Origin: Longimicrobium sp. | Lineage (GTDB): Bacteria; Gemmatimonadota; Gemmatimonadetes; Longimicrobiales; Longimicrobiaceae | Reading direction: 5' to 3' | Assembly (NCBI GenBank): GCA_036389135.1 | Contig: DASVQP010000049.1 | Coordinates: forward strand, 1-33,728 | DNA length: 33,728 nucleotides | Shown: one piece after another, positions 22,245-30,384 of the stretch | Position numbering within the stretch: the first letter of the stretch is position 1 | Layout of the letters: each line of letters begins with the position of its first letter | Program-made: the position numbers and the translations under genes | Notes under the pieces: model-generated | What the model saw: the letters and a program-made list of their open reading frames with translations, nothing else | What the model was told of the DNA's origin: nothing | The model's database searches: none

Positions 22245-22963
22245 TGATCTATGGTCATCGGCGCCGGGGCGCCAAGGTCGTCCAGTACGGCGCGCATCGC
22301 CGCGGCGGGATCGGCCGCGGCGGTGACGGAGCGCCCGATCACCAGGTAGTCCGCGCCCAGGCGCACCGCCTCGGCGGGGGTGGCGACGCGCGACTGGTCG
22401 CCCGCGTCGTCGCCGGCCAGGCGGATGCCGGGGGTCAGCACGCGGAAGTCGCGCGGCAGCGCCCGGCGGATCGCCGCCAGCTCGTGCACCGACGCGACCA
22501 CGCCGTCCATCCCGCACGCGTGCGCCAGCCGCGCCAGCCGCTCCACCTCCGCGTCCGCGCTCACCGCGTCGCGCCCCCACGCCTCCGCCGTCTCCTCCGC
22601 GGAGAGGGAGGTGAGGACGGTGACGGCGAGGAGCGCAGGCCCACCCTCACCCGCCGCGGTGCGGGCGGCGCGCATCATCGCGGCGCCGCCGGATGCGTGC
22701 ACCGTCAGCAGCTCCACCCCCAGCCCCGCCGCCGAGCGGACCGCGTGCGCCACGGTGTTGGGGATGTCGTGGAGCTTCAGATCCAGGAAGACGCGGCACC
22801 CGCGCTCGTGCAGCGCCCGGACCACGGACGGCCCCTCGGCGGTGAAGAGCTGCAGCCCCACCTTTACGAAGCTCGCATCCGGCCCCACGCGCTCCAGCAG
22901 CGCAAAGGCGGCGGCGGCGTCCGGCACGTCGAGGGCGAGGATCGGTGTGGCGGTCATCGTCAT
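22241..22963 (-). CDS. pyrF: Orotidine 5'-phosphate decarboxylase
   Basis: 240 aa, the normal length. It catalyses the last step of UMP synthesis. The barrel starts TPILALDVPDAAAAFALLER. The catalytic Lys-Asp-Lys-Asp tetrad is visible: Lys34 (FVKVGLQLF) and Asp61, Lys63 and Asp66 in DLKLHDIPNTVAHAV. Phosphate-binding elements follow at the end (LTPGIRLAGDDAGDQSRVAT, GADYLVIGRSVT). The start at 22963 (MTMTATPIL) is chosen over a longer frame whose upstream part is repeat-derived; an ATG two codons later is an alternative. It overlaps the downstream secreted-protein gene by 4 nt. Confidence 0.97.
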   Translation of the reverse strand: MTMTATPILALDVPDAAAAFALLERVGPDASFVKVGLQLFTAEGPSVVRALHERGCRVFLDLKLHDIPNTVAHAVRSAAGLGVELLTVHASGGAAMMRAARTAAGEGGPALLAVTVLTSLSAEETAEAWGRDAVSADAEVERLARLAHACGMDGVVASVHELAAIRRALPRDFRVLTPGIRLAGDDAGDQSRVATPAEAVRLGADYLVIGRSVTAAADPAAAMRAVLDDLGAPAPMTIDQ

Positions 22964-23008
22964 GCTCGTGTCTACCCGATTGCTCCCGCATAGGTCCGAC
23001 AACAACAG

Positions 23009-23098
23009 CATCACACACAGAGGCCACGGAGGGAACTGCAAGCCAGGAAGGAACCCTCTTCTGTTCTCGCCGTCCCCTCTGTGTCTCTGTGTAAAGCC
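23009..23098. repeat. CACAGAG-type palindromic repeat (copy 2)
   Basis: Begins TCACACACAGAGGCCACGGA and ends CCCCTCTGTGTCTCTGTGTA, immediately before the stop codon of the amidase gene. The arms are imperfect complements of each other. It matches copies at 13362 and 30236. Confidence 0.8.
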
Positions 23099-24295
23099 TC
23101 AACGGGATGCGGAGCCCTGCTGCGACCGCGCAAAGAAGTCGTGCACCGATCGCGCGAGCTGCGCCGCCACGTCGCGCTGCATCTCGGCCCCGTTCAGGAG
23201 GCGCTCCTCCGCGGGATTGGAGACGAAGCCGATCTCCACCAGCACCGCCGGCATGAACGCGCCGCGCAGCACCGCGAACCCCGCCTGCTTCACGCCACGG
23301 TTCGGCCCAGGGTGGATTTCGCGGAGCCGGTTCTGGATGAGCTGCGCCCAATCGCTCGACTCGCGCAGGTGCTGGTTCTGGCGCAGGTCGGTTAGGATGA
23401 AGGCCATCGGCCCGCCCACCGGCGCATCCTCGTACTTCACCGACGCGTTCTCGAACGCCTCCACGCGCTGGGCGTCCGCCGTGCGCGCCTCCGCCAGGAA
23501 GTAGGTCTCGTACCCCTTTTCCGAGCGGCTGGGGTTCGCGTTGCAGTGCACGGAGATGAAGAGCGCCGGCTGGCCCTCGTCGCGCCAGCGGTTGGCGAGG
23601 CGCGCGCGGTCGTGCAGGGCGATCAGAGTGTCGCGGTCGCGCGTCATCCGCACCTCCAGCGACGGGTCTTCGCGCAGGATGGCCGCCAGCCGCCGCGCCA
23701 CCGCCAGCGTTACGTCCTTTTCGCGCGTTCCGCCGGGTCCGCTCGCCCCCGGGTCACGTCCGCCATGCCCCGCATCCACCACCACCAGCTTCCGCTGTGG
23801 CGGCCGCGCCGGGTTCGGCCGCGGCGCAGGCGCCACCGCCACCTCCTCCTCTGCCTCCGTGACGGTGCCGGCCGGGCGCGCCGCGCTGCCGCGGATGGAC
23901 CGCCGCGCCACATCCACCCGCACCCGCCCTCCCGTCAGCCCCGGGAGCAGCTCGCGAAAGAAGTCGACCGGCAGGAAGACGACGCCGCCCTCTGCATAGA
24001 CGGCGTGCGCCAGCGGGCGAGCGGTGCCATCGACCGTCACCTGCGCGGCGCCGTTCGCGACCGCCACCTGGTGCGACCCCACCTGCACCACGACGCCGTC
24101 GCGCGCGTACGACACCTCCGCGCCCACGCTCACCAGCACGGATGCGGGGAGCGCCGCGTACCCGCGCGCGGTGGACTCGTTCACCTGTGAGGAACGCGGT
24201 CCGGACTCGATGGTCCAGGGCTGGCCGGGCTGCGCGCGGAGCCCCGCCGGCGCGGACGCCAGGCTGAGCAGGAGGGTGGTGATAATGAAGTTCAT
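23099..24295 (-). CDS. N-acetylmuramoyl-L-alanine amidase (Amidase_3) with copper-amine-oxidase-like N-domain
   Basis: 398 aa with a signal peptide (MNFIITTLLLSLASAPAGLR). Residues 50-132 resemble the Cu_amine_oxidN domain (VSVGAEVSYARDGVVVQVGS, VFLPVDFFRELLPGL), probably for wall or polymer binding. After a proline-rich linker the zinc amidase domain follows: His177 (VVVDAGHGGRDPGASG), Glu192 (TREKDVTLAVA), His250 (FISVHCNANPS) and the catalytic Glu354 (AVLVEIGFVSNPAEE). It cleaves the amide between MurNAc and the stem peptide in the periplasm, aiding daughter-cell separation or turnover. The gene starts at the ATG at 24295 and appears monocistronic. Confidence 0.95.
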   Translation of the reverse strand: MNFIITTLLLSLASAPAGLRAQPGQPWTIESGPRSSQVNESTARGYAALPASVLVSVGAEVSYARDGVVVQVGSHQVAVANGAAQVTVDGTARPLAHAVYAEGGVVFLPVDFFRELLPGLTGGRVRVDVARRSIRGSAARPAGTVTEAEEEVAVAPAPRPNPARPPQRKLVVVDAGHGGRDPGASGPGGTREKDVTLAVARRLAAILREDPSLEVRMTRDRDTLIALHDRARLANRWRDEGQPALFISVHCNANPSRSEKGYETYFLAEARTADAQRVEAFENASVKYEDAPVGGPMAFILTDLRQNQHLRESSDWAQLIQNRLREIHPGPNRGVKQAGFAVLRGAFMPAVLVEIGFVSNPAEERLLNGAEMQRDVAAQLARSVHDFFARSQQGSASR

Positions 24296-24348
24296 GGGCC
24301 TACCGGGGGATAATGCGAACCGCGAAGCGGGCGACGGCGAATGCCAAG

Positions 24349-24449
24349 GGCACGGGCAGCCACGTGGGGCTGCCCCTACGAGGGTTTCGGCGCGGTCGGG
24401 TGGGCGATGGTGCGGTGGCGGGCACGGGCGTGATGAATCACGCCCCTAC
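24349..24449. repeat. GTAGGGGC-type palindromic repeats (copy 3, inverted)
   Basis: Plus-strand GGGCACGGGCAGCCACGTGG continuing to GGCTGCCCCTACG (about 24349-24380) and GGGCGTGATGAATCACGCCC continuing to CTAC (about 24427-24449) are the reverse complements of the two element types seen at 485-583, 6091-6247 and 32099-32246. They fill the gap between smpB and the amidase. Confidence 0.8.
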
Positions 24450-24464
24450 CACCGCCGTTCGGCG

Positions 24465-24947
24465 TCACTCCGCGCGGTCCTTGAGGCCGCGCTGGATCTC
24501 GCGTTGCGAGTCGCGCTCCTTGATGGATTCGCGCTTGTCGTGGAGCTGCTTGCCGCGAACCAGGGCCAGGTTCACCTTGGCGCGCCCGCCGCTGAAGTGC
24601 AGGTCAAGGGGGACGAGCGTGAGCCCCTTCTCCTGCACCGAGCCGATCAGCTTGCGGATCTCGTTGCGGTGCAGCAGGAGCTTGCGCGGACGCAGGGGCT
24701 CGTGGTTGAAGCGGTTCCCCTGCTCGTACGGCGAGATGTGGAGGTTGAAGAGCCACACCTCCCCGTTCATCACGCGCGCAAAGGAGTCCTGCATGTTCGC
24801 CTTCCCGTCGCGCAGCGACTTCACCTCCGTCCCCTGCAGCACGATCCCCGTCTCCCAGCTGTCCAGGACGTGGTACTCGTGCCGCGCCTTGCGGTTCTGG
24901 ACGACGATGCGGTCGGCGGGCTTGGGGGCGGCTGCGGTTTTGGTCAT
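24465..24947 (-). CDS. smpB: SsrA-binding protein SmpB
   Basis: 160 aa, the normal length. SmpB binds tmRNA and brings it to stalled ribosomes for trans-translation. Signature stretches are present: NRKARHEYHVLDSWETGIVL, QGTEVKSLRDGKANMQDSFA, HISPYEQGNRFNHEPLRPRK and the basic C-terminal tail KRESIKERDSQREIQRGLKD, which enters the mRNA path of the stalled ribosome. The start is the ATG at 24947. A heptamer-based inverted repeat lies directly upstream. tmRNA itself is not seen in the window. Confidence 0.97.
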   Translation of the reverse strand: MTKTAAAPKPADRIVVQNRKARHEYHVLDSWETGIVLQGTEVKSLRDGKANMQDSFARVMNGEVWLFNLHISPYEQGNRFNHEPLRPRKLLLHRNEIRKLIGSVQEKGLTLVPLDLHFSGGRAKVNLALVRGKQLHDKRESIKERDSQREIQRGLKDRAE

Positions 24948-24953
24948 GGAAAA

Positions 24954-25030
24954 AAGTCCTAAGTGCTAAGTGCTGAGTCCTGGGTGCTGAACCGCGGTTC
25001 ACCTGGCACTTAGGACTTAGCACTTGGCAC
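24954..25030. repeat. Heptamer inverted repeat between smpB and the L,D-transpeptidase
   Basis: Left arm of AAGTCCT/AAGTGCT units (24954-24988) and right arm of the complementary units (GGCACTTAGGACTTAGCACT at 25005-25024, then TGGCAC) around a perfect 12-bp palindrome GAACCGCGGTTC (24989-25000). It is a potential cruciform. It follows the transpeptidase stop by 6 bp and precedes the smpB start, so it may terminate the upstream operon. Confidence 0.8.
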
Positions 25031-25036
25031 TGCTGT

Positions 25037-25639
25037 TCAGTAGATGATCACCGGCGTCCCCACGTCCACCGCGTAGTACAGCTCGCGCGCGGCTTCGTTG
25101 GTCATGCGGATGCAGCCGTGCGAGACGTTCTGGCCCAGGAGCTCGGGCCGGCTGGTGCCGTGCAGGGCGATCCCCTCACCCAGAAAGAGCGCGGAGGTGC
25201 CCAGCATTCCGCGCTGCCACCGCTTCGGGTCGTCCTCGTCGGGCACGGGGAGCTTGTTCTCCACGAAGTGCCAGTCCGGGAGGTACCAGCGCGGATCCTT
25301 TTCCTTGCGCTGCACGCGGAACATCCCGCGCGGCGTGGAGAAGTCCCACTCCTGCCCCGCCCCCTCCAGCCGCGTCCCCGTCCCCGTCCCAACCAGCGTG
25401 GACCAGACGACGCGCTCCGCCTCCATGACGTAGAGGCGGTGCTCGTCCAGCGACACCACGATGTAGCGCCCCTCGGTGTTGACCGGCGGGTCGCGGTAGC
25501 GCTCGCGCCCCTCCGCCTCCACACCATGGGCCAGCAAGGAAGGATCGGTCGGCAGCCCCTGCGCCCCGGCGCCGCCGGCAAACGCCAGCAGAGCCGCCGC
25601 AAGGCCGCACTCACGCACCCACGCACTCACGCACTTCAT
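25037..25639 (-). CDS. L,D-transpeptidase (YkuD domain), secreted
   Basis: 200 aa with a signal peptide ending near GGAGAQ. The YkuD domain spans about 57-200: RYIVVSLDEHRLYVMEAERV VWSTLVGTGTGTR, TPRGMFRVQRKEK, and the catalytic motif HGTSRPELLGQNVSHGCIRM with His160, His174 and Cys176. It forms 3-3 cross-links in peptidoglycan or attaches proteins to it in the periplasm. The ATG at 25639 overlaps the stop of the YihY gene (ATGA), so the two are coupled. The first dozen codons are written by an octamer repeat (25606-25634), giving the odd N-terminus MKCVSAWVRECG; the functional signal peptide survives behind it. Confidence 0.93.
   Translation of the reverse strand: MKCVSAWVRECGLAAALLAFAGGAGAQGLPTDPSLLAHGVEAEGRERYRDPPVNTEGRYIVVSLDEHRLYVMEAERVVWSTLVGTGTGTRLEGAGQEWDFSTPRGMFRVQRKEKDPRWYLPDWHFVENKLPVPDEDDPKRWQRGMLGTSALFLGEGIALHGTSRPELLGQNVSHGCIRMTNEAARELYYAVDVGTPVIIY
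25606..25634. repeat. Octanucleotide repeat inside the L,D-transpeptidase signal peptide
   Basis: On the coding strand GTGCGTGA and GTGCGTGG units alternate for three and a half copies, directly after the start codon. The same length is occupied by residues 2-11 of the protein. Confidence 0.75.
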
Positions 25640-26628
25640 TCCAGCAGCTCCTTTTGCTTCCGACGGATCAGGAGGAGGTCGTACACCTGGGCCACCTCGC
25701 CGCCCAGGATGAACACCACCGCCGAGTAGTACACCCAGAAAACCAAAAGGACCGGCGCCAGCAGGGTGCCATAGGTGCGGCTGTAGTCCACCACCTCGCT
25801 CACGTACCATGCGAACGATCCCTTCAGCAGCTCCCACGACAGCGAAGCAAAGGTGGCGGCGACGATCGAGACCCGCCACGGGGTGCGCCGCACGGGGAGG
25901 AAGCGGTAGATCAGCAGGAACATCAGGTAGATGAACCCGAACGCCGCCAGCCGGGGCCAGGTGTTCACGAAGATCTGCGTCGCCCGCCGATTCTCCACTC
26001 CCAGCAGCTCGACCCCGAAGCGCTGCGCCGCCTCCAGCGCCAGCGTGATTCCCGTGTTCAGGACGAGCAGGGTGCCGGCCACCAGCACCATCTGCAGGTC
26101 GAAAATCTTCCCCGCCACGATCCCCCGCTCTTCCGGGAGGTCGAAGATGTCCTTGAGCACCGAGCGCAGCGTGCCGAACAGCCCGGTCGACGCCCAGATG
26201 AAGAGGAGAAGACCGATGGCGCCCAGCGACGGCCCGCCCTCCAGCACCCGCCCCACGATCCGGCGCGTGAACCCCACCACCTCCTGCGAGGGCGGGAGGA
26301 TGGAGAGGACGTACCCGACCGCCGCCTGCCGCGGATCTTCCACCGTCCGCTGCAGGACGTAGGTCAGGACGCCGACGATGAGGAGGAAGAAAGGGGCGGC
26401 CGCCAGGAGGACGTTGAAGGCGATGCAGCCGGCCAGGAAGAAGATGTTGTCTTCGCCGGCCTTGTTCCAGACGCGGGCGGTGAAGTCCCACCCGTTGCGC
26501 CACATGCGGCGCACGGCGATGCGCGCCGCCCGCGCAACGGTGATCGCGCGCGTCCTCCCCCGCCGCTCCCGCAGGGGCGAGGCGTCGCCCGGGGCGCGAG
26601 GGGTCCTATCGCGCCAGCTCGCCCGCAT
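25636..26628 (-). CDS. YihY/BrkB-family membrane protein
   Basis: 330 aa from the ATG at 26628. About six membrane helices: FFLAGCIAFNVLLAAAPFFL (about residues 62-82), GAIGLLLFIWASTGLFGTL, DLQMVLVAGTLLVLNTGITL, AAFGFIYLMFLLIYRFLP, VAATFASLSWELLKGSFAWY and TLLAPVLLVFWVYYSAVVFI. The spacing and the final VYYSAVVFILGGEVAQVYDL are typical of the YihY/BrkB family (once called ribonuclease BN), inner-membrane proteins of uncertain role, possibly lipid transport. The start overlaps the YtxH gene by 23 nt and the end overlaps the transpeptidase gene by 4 nt. A later ATG at 26505 (MWRNGWDF) is a possible alternative. Confidence 0.88.
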   Translation of the reverse strand: MRASWRDRTPRAPGDASPLRERRGRTRAITVARAARIAVRRMWRNGWDFTARVWNKAGEDNIFFLAGCIAFNVLLAAAPFFLLIVGVLTYVLQRTVEDPRQAAVGYVLSILPPSQEVVGFTRRIVGRVLEGGPSLGAIGLLLFIWASTGLFGTLRSVLKDIFDLPEERGIVAGKIFDLQMVLVAGTLLVLNTGITLALEAAQRFGVELLGVENRRATQIFVNTWPRLAAFGFIYLMFLLIYRFLPVRRTPWRVSIVAATFASLSWELLKGSFAWYVSEVVDYSRTYGTLLAPVLLVFWVYYSAVVFILGGEVAQVYDLLLIRRKQKELLE

Positions 26629-27061
26629 CCGTTTCGGTGTCGACCGACAGCACCACCAGCTCCGCCTCGGGGGGCGGCGGCGCCTCCACGGCTCCCGGCG
26701 AGCGGCCGGAGCGGCGCAGCGCCTTGGCCTCCTCCACCCGGCGCAGGAGATCGGCGCGGGCATCGCGGGCGGCGCCGCGGCCGGTGGCGACCGCGGCGCG
26801 CGCCTGTTCCCGCCGCGCGTCCACCGCCCCGCGCACGGCCGTCACCCGCTCCTGTACCACGCCGCGCGCCCCGTCCACCCGGTCGCCCAGCGCCTCGCGC
26901 ACGCCGAGGGCGGCGCCCAGTAAGGACTGCCGGGTGTCGGCGCCGGAGCGCGGCGCCAGCAGGAGCGCCGCGCCGAAGCCCACGAGCACACCCAGCACGA
27001 ATGCCCCGCCCTCCCCGCGCCGCTCGATCACGATGTAGGGGAGGTCGTCATGGTCACGCAT
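26606..27061 (-). CDS. YtxH-domain protein
   Basis: 151 aa. Residues 18-38 form one membrane helix followed by the YtxH signature AFVLGVLVGFGAALLLAPRS GADTRQSLLG. The rest is an Ala/Arg-rich helical, probably coiled-coil region (VREALGDRVDGARGVVQERV ... RRVEEAKALRRSG) and a Pro/Glu tail. YtxH proteins are general-stress-associated membrane proteins of unknown mechanism in Firmicutes. The gene starts at 27061, 17 bp after the receiver gene, and overlaps the YihY gene. Confidence 0.85.
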   Translation of the reverse strand: MRDHDDLPYIVIERRGEGGAFVLGVLVGFGAALLLAPRSGADTRQSLLGAALGVREALGDRVDGARGVVQERVTAVRGAVDARREQARAAVATGRGAARDARADLLRRVEEAKALRRSGRSPGAVEAPPPPEAELVVLSVDTETDAGELAR

Positions 27062-27078
27062 GTACCGTCCGGTGGAGT

Positions 27079-27474
27079 TCAGGTTCCGAGGGCCAGGTAG
27101 CTGTTCCCGGGATCGTCCGCGCTGGCGAGCGCGCTGCACAGCCGGGGGATGTCGATCGGCTTGCGGAAGAAGTAGTCGGCTTCGTCGGCCAGCCGGTGCT
27201 CGGTCTCTTCGCCGCCGCACCCGGCCGTCACCACGATGAAGCAGACCTCCCACGGCGCCGTGTCGCGCACGGTGCGCAGGATCTGGAGCCCATCGATGTC
27301 GGGAAGGCGGAAGTCGCACACCACCGTGTCGGGGTGGAAGCTGTGCAGCTCGGCCAGCCCGCGCTCGCCCGTAGCGGCGGCGCACACCTCGTAGCCCTCT
27401 TCAGCCAGCAGGCTGGAGAGCGCTTCCCGGGCGCCGGGCTCGTCTTCGATCAGCAGGATACGCTTCGCCGCCAT
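27079..27474 (-). CDS. Single-domain response regulator (receiver only)
   Basis: 131 aa consisting only of a CheY-like receiver: MAAKRILLIEDEPGAREALS with the acidic pair Glu10/Asp11, phospho-acceptor Asp54 (VVCDFRLPDIDG), Thr83 (IVVTAGCGG) and Lys105 (FFRKPIDIP). There is no output domain, so it must signal by binding a partner. GGAGG lies 10 nt upstream of the ATG at 27474. It is first in the operon with the YtxH, YihY and transpeptidase genes, suggesting control of an envelope function, although such receivers often serve kinases encoded elsewhere. Confidence 0.94.
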   Translation of the reverse strand: MAAKRILLIEDEPGAREALSSLLAEEGYEVCAAATGERGLAELHSFHPDTVVCDFRLPDIDGLQILRTVRDTAPWEVCFIVVTAGCGGEETEHRLADEADYFFRKPIDIPRLCSALASADDPGNSYLALGT

Positions 27475-27612
27475 CGGATTGCAACCTCCGCGAATCGCCT
27501 CGGTCCGGAGGCGCGACTACAGTCGGAACGCAGAGTGACAGGGGCAATCCGCGTGCCATGCGCGGGGAACGGATGTCGGCGGGGTACCGGGCGAGCTGGA
27601 CCAGACTAATGC

Positions 27613-27835
27613 GGGCGAGTGAACTCGCAGCAACAAAAGCACAAAGTCCGCCTGCGCGGACTCGGGGGCGAGATCTCGGCGCGTCCTGAACGCCGGCGCC
27701 GCCCCGGCCGCATACCAGAGCGAATGAATTCGCCGCTGGAACCACACGAAGTCCGCCTCCGCGGACTGGCTGCGGCTCGCGAGTGGGCTTCAGCCCCCTT
27801 TCCGTGGTTCCAGCCGGGGGCTTCAGCCCCCGGTG
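27613..27835. repeat. Composite palindromic repeat of about 225 bp (copy 2)
   Basis: Second copy of the element at 2541-2765, same orientation, with the same order of palindromes; GCGAATGAATTCGC and GGGCTTCAGCCCCC are perfect here. It fills most of the 457 bp between the receiver gene and the NtrC-type gene; besides it only the terminator at 27875-27905 is seen. Confidence 0.85.
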
Positions 27836-27874
27836 TTGGCGGGCCCGCCCAATTCCCAAACCTCGCCAAAAACA

Positions 27875-27905
27875 CCGCCGCGCCCCGGCAACCGGGACGC
27901 GGCGG
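27875..27905 (-). terminator. Terminator of the NtrC-type gene
   Basis: Stem of 8 + 5 bp with a single bulge each side (CCGCCGCG-C-CCCGG / CCGGG-A-CGCGGCGG) and loop CAA, followed on the minus strand by TGTTTTTGG. A strong intrinsic terminator 27 bp after the stop codon. Confidence 0.85.
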
Positions 27906-27931
27906 GTGTCCACCGGTGGAGACGTTCGCGC

Positions 27932-29296
<1,365 letters not shown>

Positions 29297-29339
29297 GCCG
29301 TCGCCCTGGAGGTGTTGCCTGATATATATAGGGACCCGC

Positions 29340-29368
29340 AAGATAGGAACGCGGCGGGGCGCGGTCAA
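29340..29368 (-). promoter_or_regulatory. Promoter of the NtrC-type regulator
   Basis: On the minus strand TTGACC (29368-29363), 17 bp, TATCTT (29345-29340), followed by an AT-rich CTATATATATC stretch. It gives a leader of about 35 nt before the start at 29296, so the regulator can be expressed independently of the upstream kinase-like gene. Confidence 0.65.
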
Positions 29369-29429
29369 CCCGTTGCACCGCAACCCGCTACGCAGTATGC
29401 AGATGGCGCCGGGCGGCGCCTCCGCCACT

Positions 29430-30095
29430 TCAACGTGCCAGCGGCACCTTGAGCACGCGCATCCCCGCCGCGTCGCCCTCCACGCGCCCTCCCATCTTCT
29501 CGGCCAGGTGGCGCGCCACGGCCAGCCGCTCGGCGCTCTCGGCCGGCGGCTCCAGCCCCGCCCCGACGGTCTCCACGGAGAGGACGGCGCTCCCCTCCGC
29601 CTCGTCCAGCACGATGCTCATGGTGGCGCCGGGCCCCACGGCGTCGAGAGCGTCCAGCACCAGGTTGAGGATCACCTGCCGCGTGGGCTCGCGTGGGATG
29701 AAGACGCGCGTCGCCCCCTCGCCGGGCCTGAAATCGACGGCGGCCTCGCGTTGGCGTGCCTCCAGCTGGATCAGCTCCATCAACTCCTCGGTGAGGTCGC
29801 GGAGCGTAGTGGTCTCCGCCCCCCGCCCGGGGCGCGACAGCCGCAGGAGGAGCTCGATGCGCCGGTTGACGCGCTCCATCTCGCCGCTGAGCACGGCGAA
29901 GTTGCGCTGCATCTCGTCGGTCTCGCCGACGGCGCGCGCCACCCGCCGCTTCAGCACCTCCAGGTTGATGACCATGGAGTGGAGCGGGTTCTTGATCTCG
30001 TGCGCCAGGTCGTCGGCCAGCCGCTCCAACAGGTCCAGCTTGTTGGCGCGTACGCGGAGGGTGTCGTCCGCCGCGTCCGGCGACTCGAGGGTCAT
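29430..30095 (-). CDS. Histidine-kinase-like protein with degenerate ATP-binding domain
   Basis: 221 aa from the ATG at 30095. The dimerisation/phospho-acceptor helix is well conserved: LAHEIKNPLHSMVINLEVLK with His32 and the HExxN motif. The second half has the shape of an ATPase domain (RQVILNLVLDALDAVGPG, then strands and EKMGGRVEGDAAG), but key residues are lost. The second Asn of the N-box is Asp148 (NLVLD instead of NLxxN), the G1 motif DxGxG is TVGAG, and the GxGLGL lid motif is ESAERLAVA. There is no sensor or membrane segment. It may act as a phosphatase, a scaffold or a phosphotransfer protein for the adjacent NtrC-type regulator rather than as an autokinase. Confidence 0.85.
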   Translation of the reverse strand: MTLESPDAADDTLRVRANKLDLLERLADDLAHEIKNPLHSMVINLEVLKRRVARAVGETDEMQRNFAVLSGEMERVNRRIELLLRLSRPGRGAETTTLRDLTEELMELIQLEARQREAAVDFRPGEGATRVFIPREPTRQVILNLVLDALDAVGPGATMSIVLDEAEGSAVLSVETVGAGLEPPAESAERLAVARHLAEKMGGRVEGDAAGMRVLKVPLAR

Positions 30096-30235
30096 GGTGT
30101 CGATGCTCACATCCGTTTCCAGGCACAGCAGGACGGCGGCGCGCCCGTAGTGTAAACGGGTGCGGGGAATGGTCCGGGGTGCGGGGGGAAGCACAATCCG
30201 TTCCGCAGGAGGAAGTCACGTTGAAGAAAAACAGA

Positions 30236-30329
30236 AAAGCCTCACACGGAGGGCACAGAAGGGGACTACAAGCCGCGGAGAACTTCTTCTGCTGTTCTTT
30301 CCGTACCCTCTGTGTCTCTGTGTGAGGCA
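30236..30329. repeat. CACAGAG-type palindromic repeat (copy 3)
   Basis: Starts AAAAGCCTCACACGGAGGGC and ends CCCTCTGTGTCTCTGTGTGA followed by GGC. The outer arms GCCTCACAC and GTGTGAGGC are perfect complements, so the whole element can fold into one long hairpin. Confidence 0.85.
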
Positions 30330-30336
30330 AAAAGAA

Positions 30337-30366
30337 GCGGGGCCGCGCATCGCTGCGCAGCCCCGC
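30337..30366 (-). terminator. Terminator of the aldolase-like gene
   Basis: GCGGGGC-C-GCGCA / TGCGC-A-GCCCCGC stem with a 4-nt loop, followed on the minus strand by TTCTTTTTGCC. It lies 19 bp after the aldolase stop. Confidence 0.85.
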
Positions 30367-30384
30367 CTGTTCACGCTCTCCCGC

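Noticed and set aside
19425-22247. A 940-codon plus-strand open frame antisense to cysS, mscS and the secreted-protein gene.
   Set aside because: The minus-strand genes are unmistakable; the antisense translation has no domain character.
25640-26503. A longer L,D-transpeptidase starting upstream of 25639.
   Set aside because: The upstream part of that frame is antisense-like, Arg/Gly-rich sequence overlapping the YihY gene, and the signal peptide begins at 25639.
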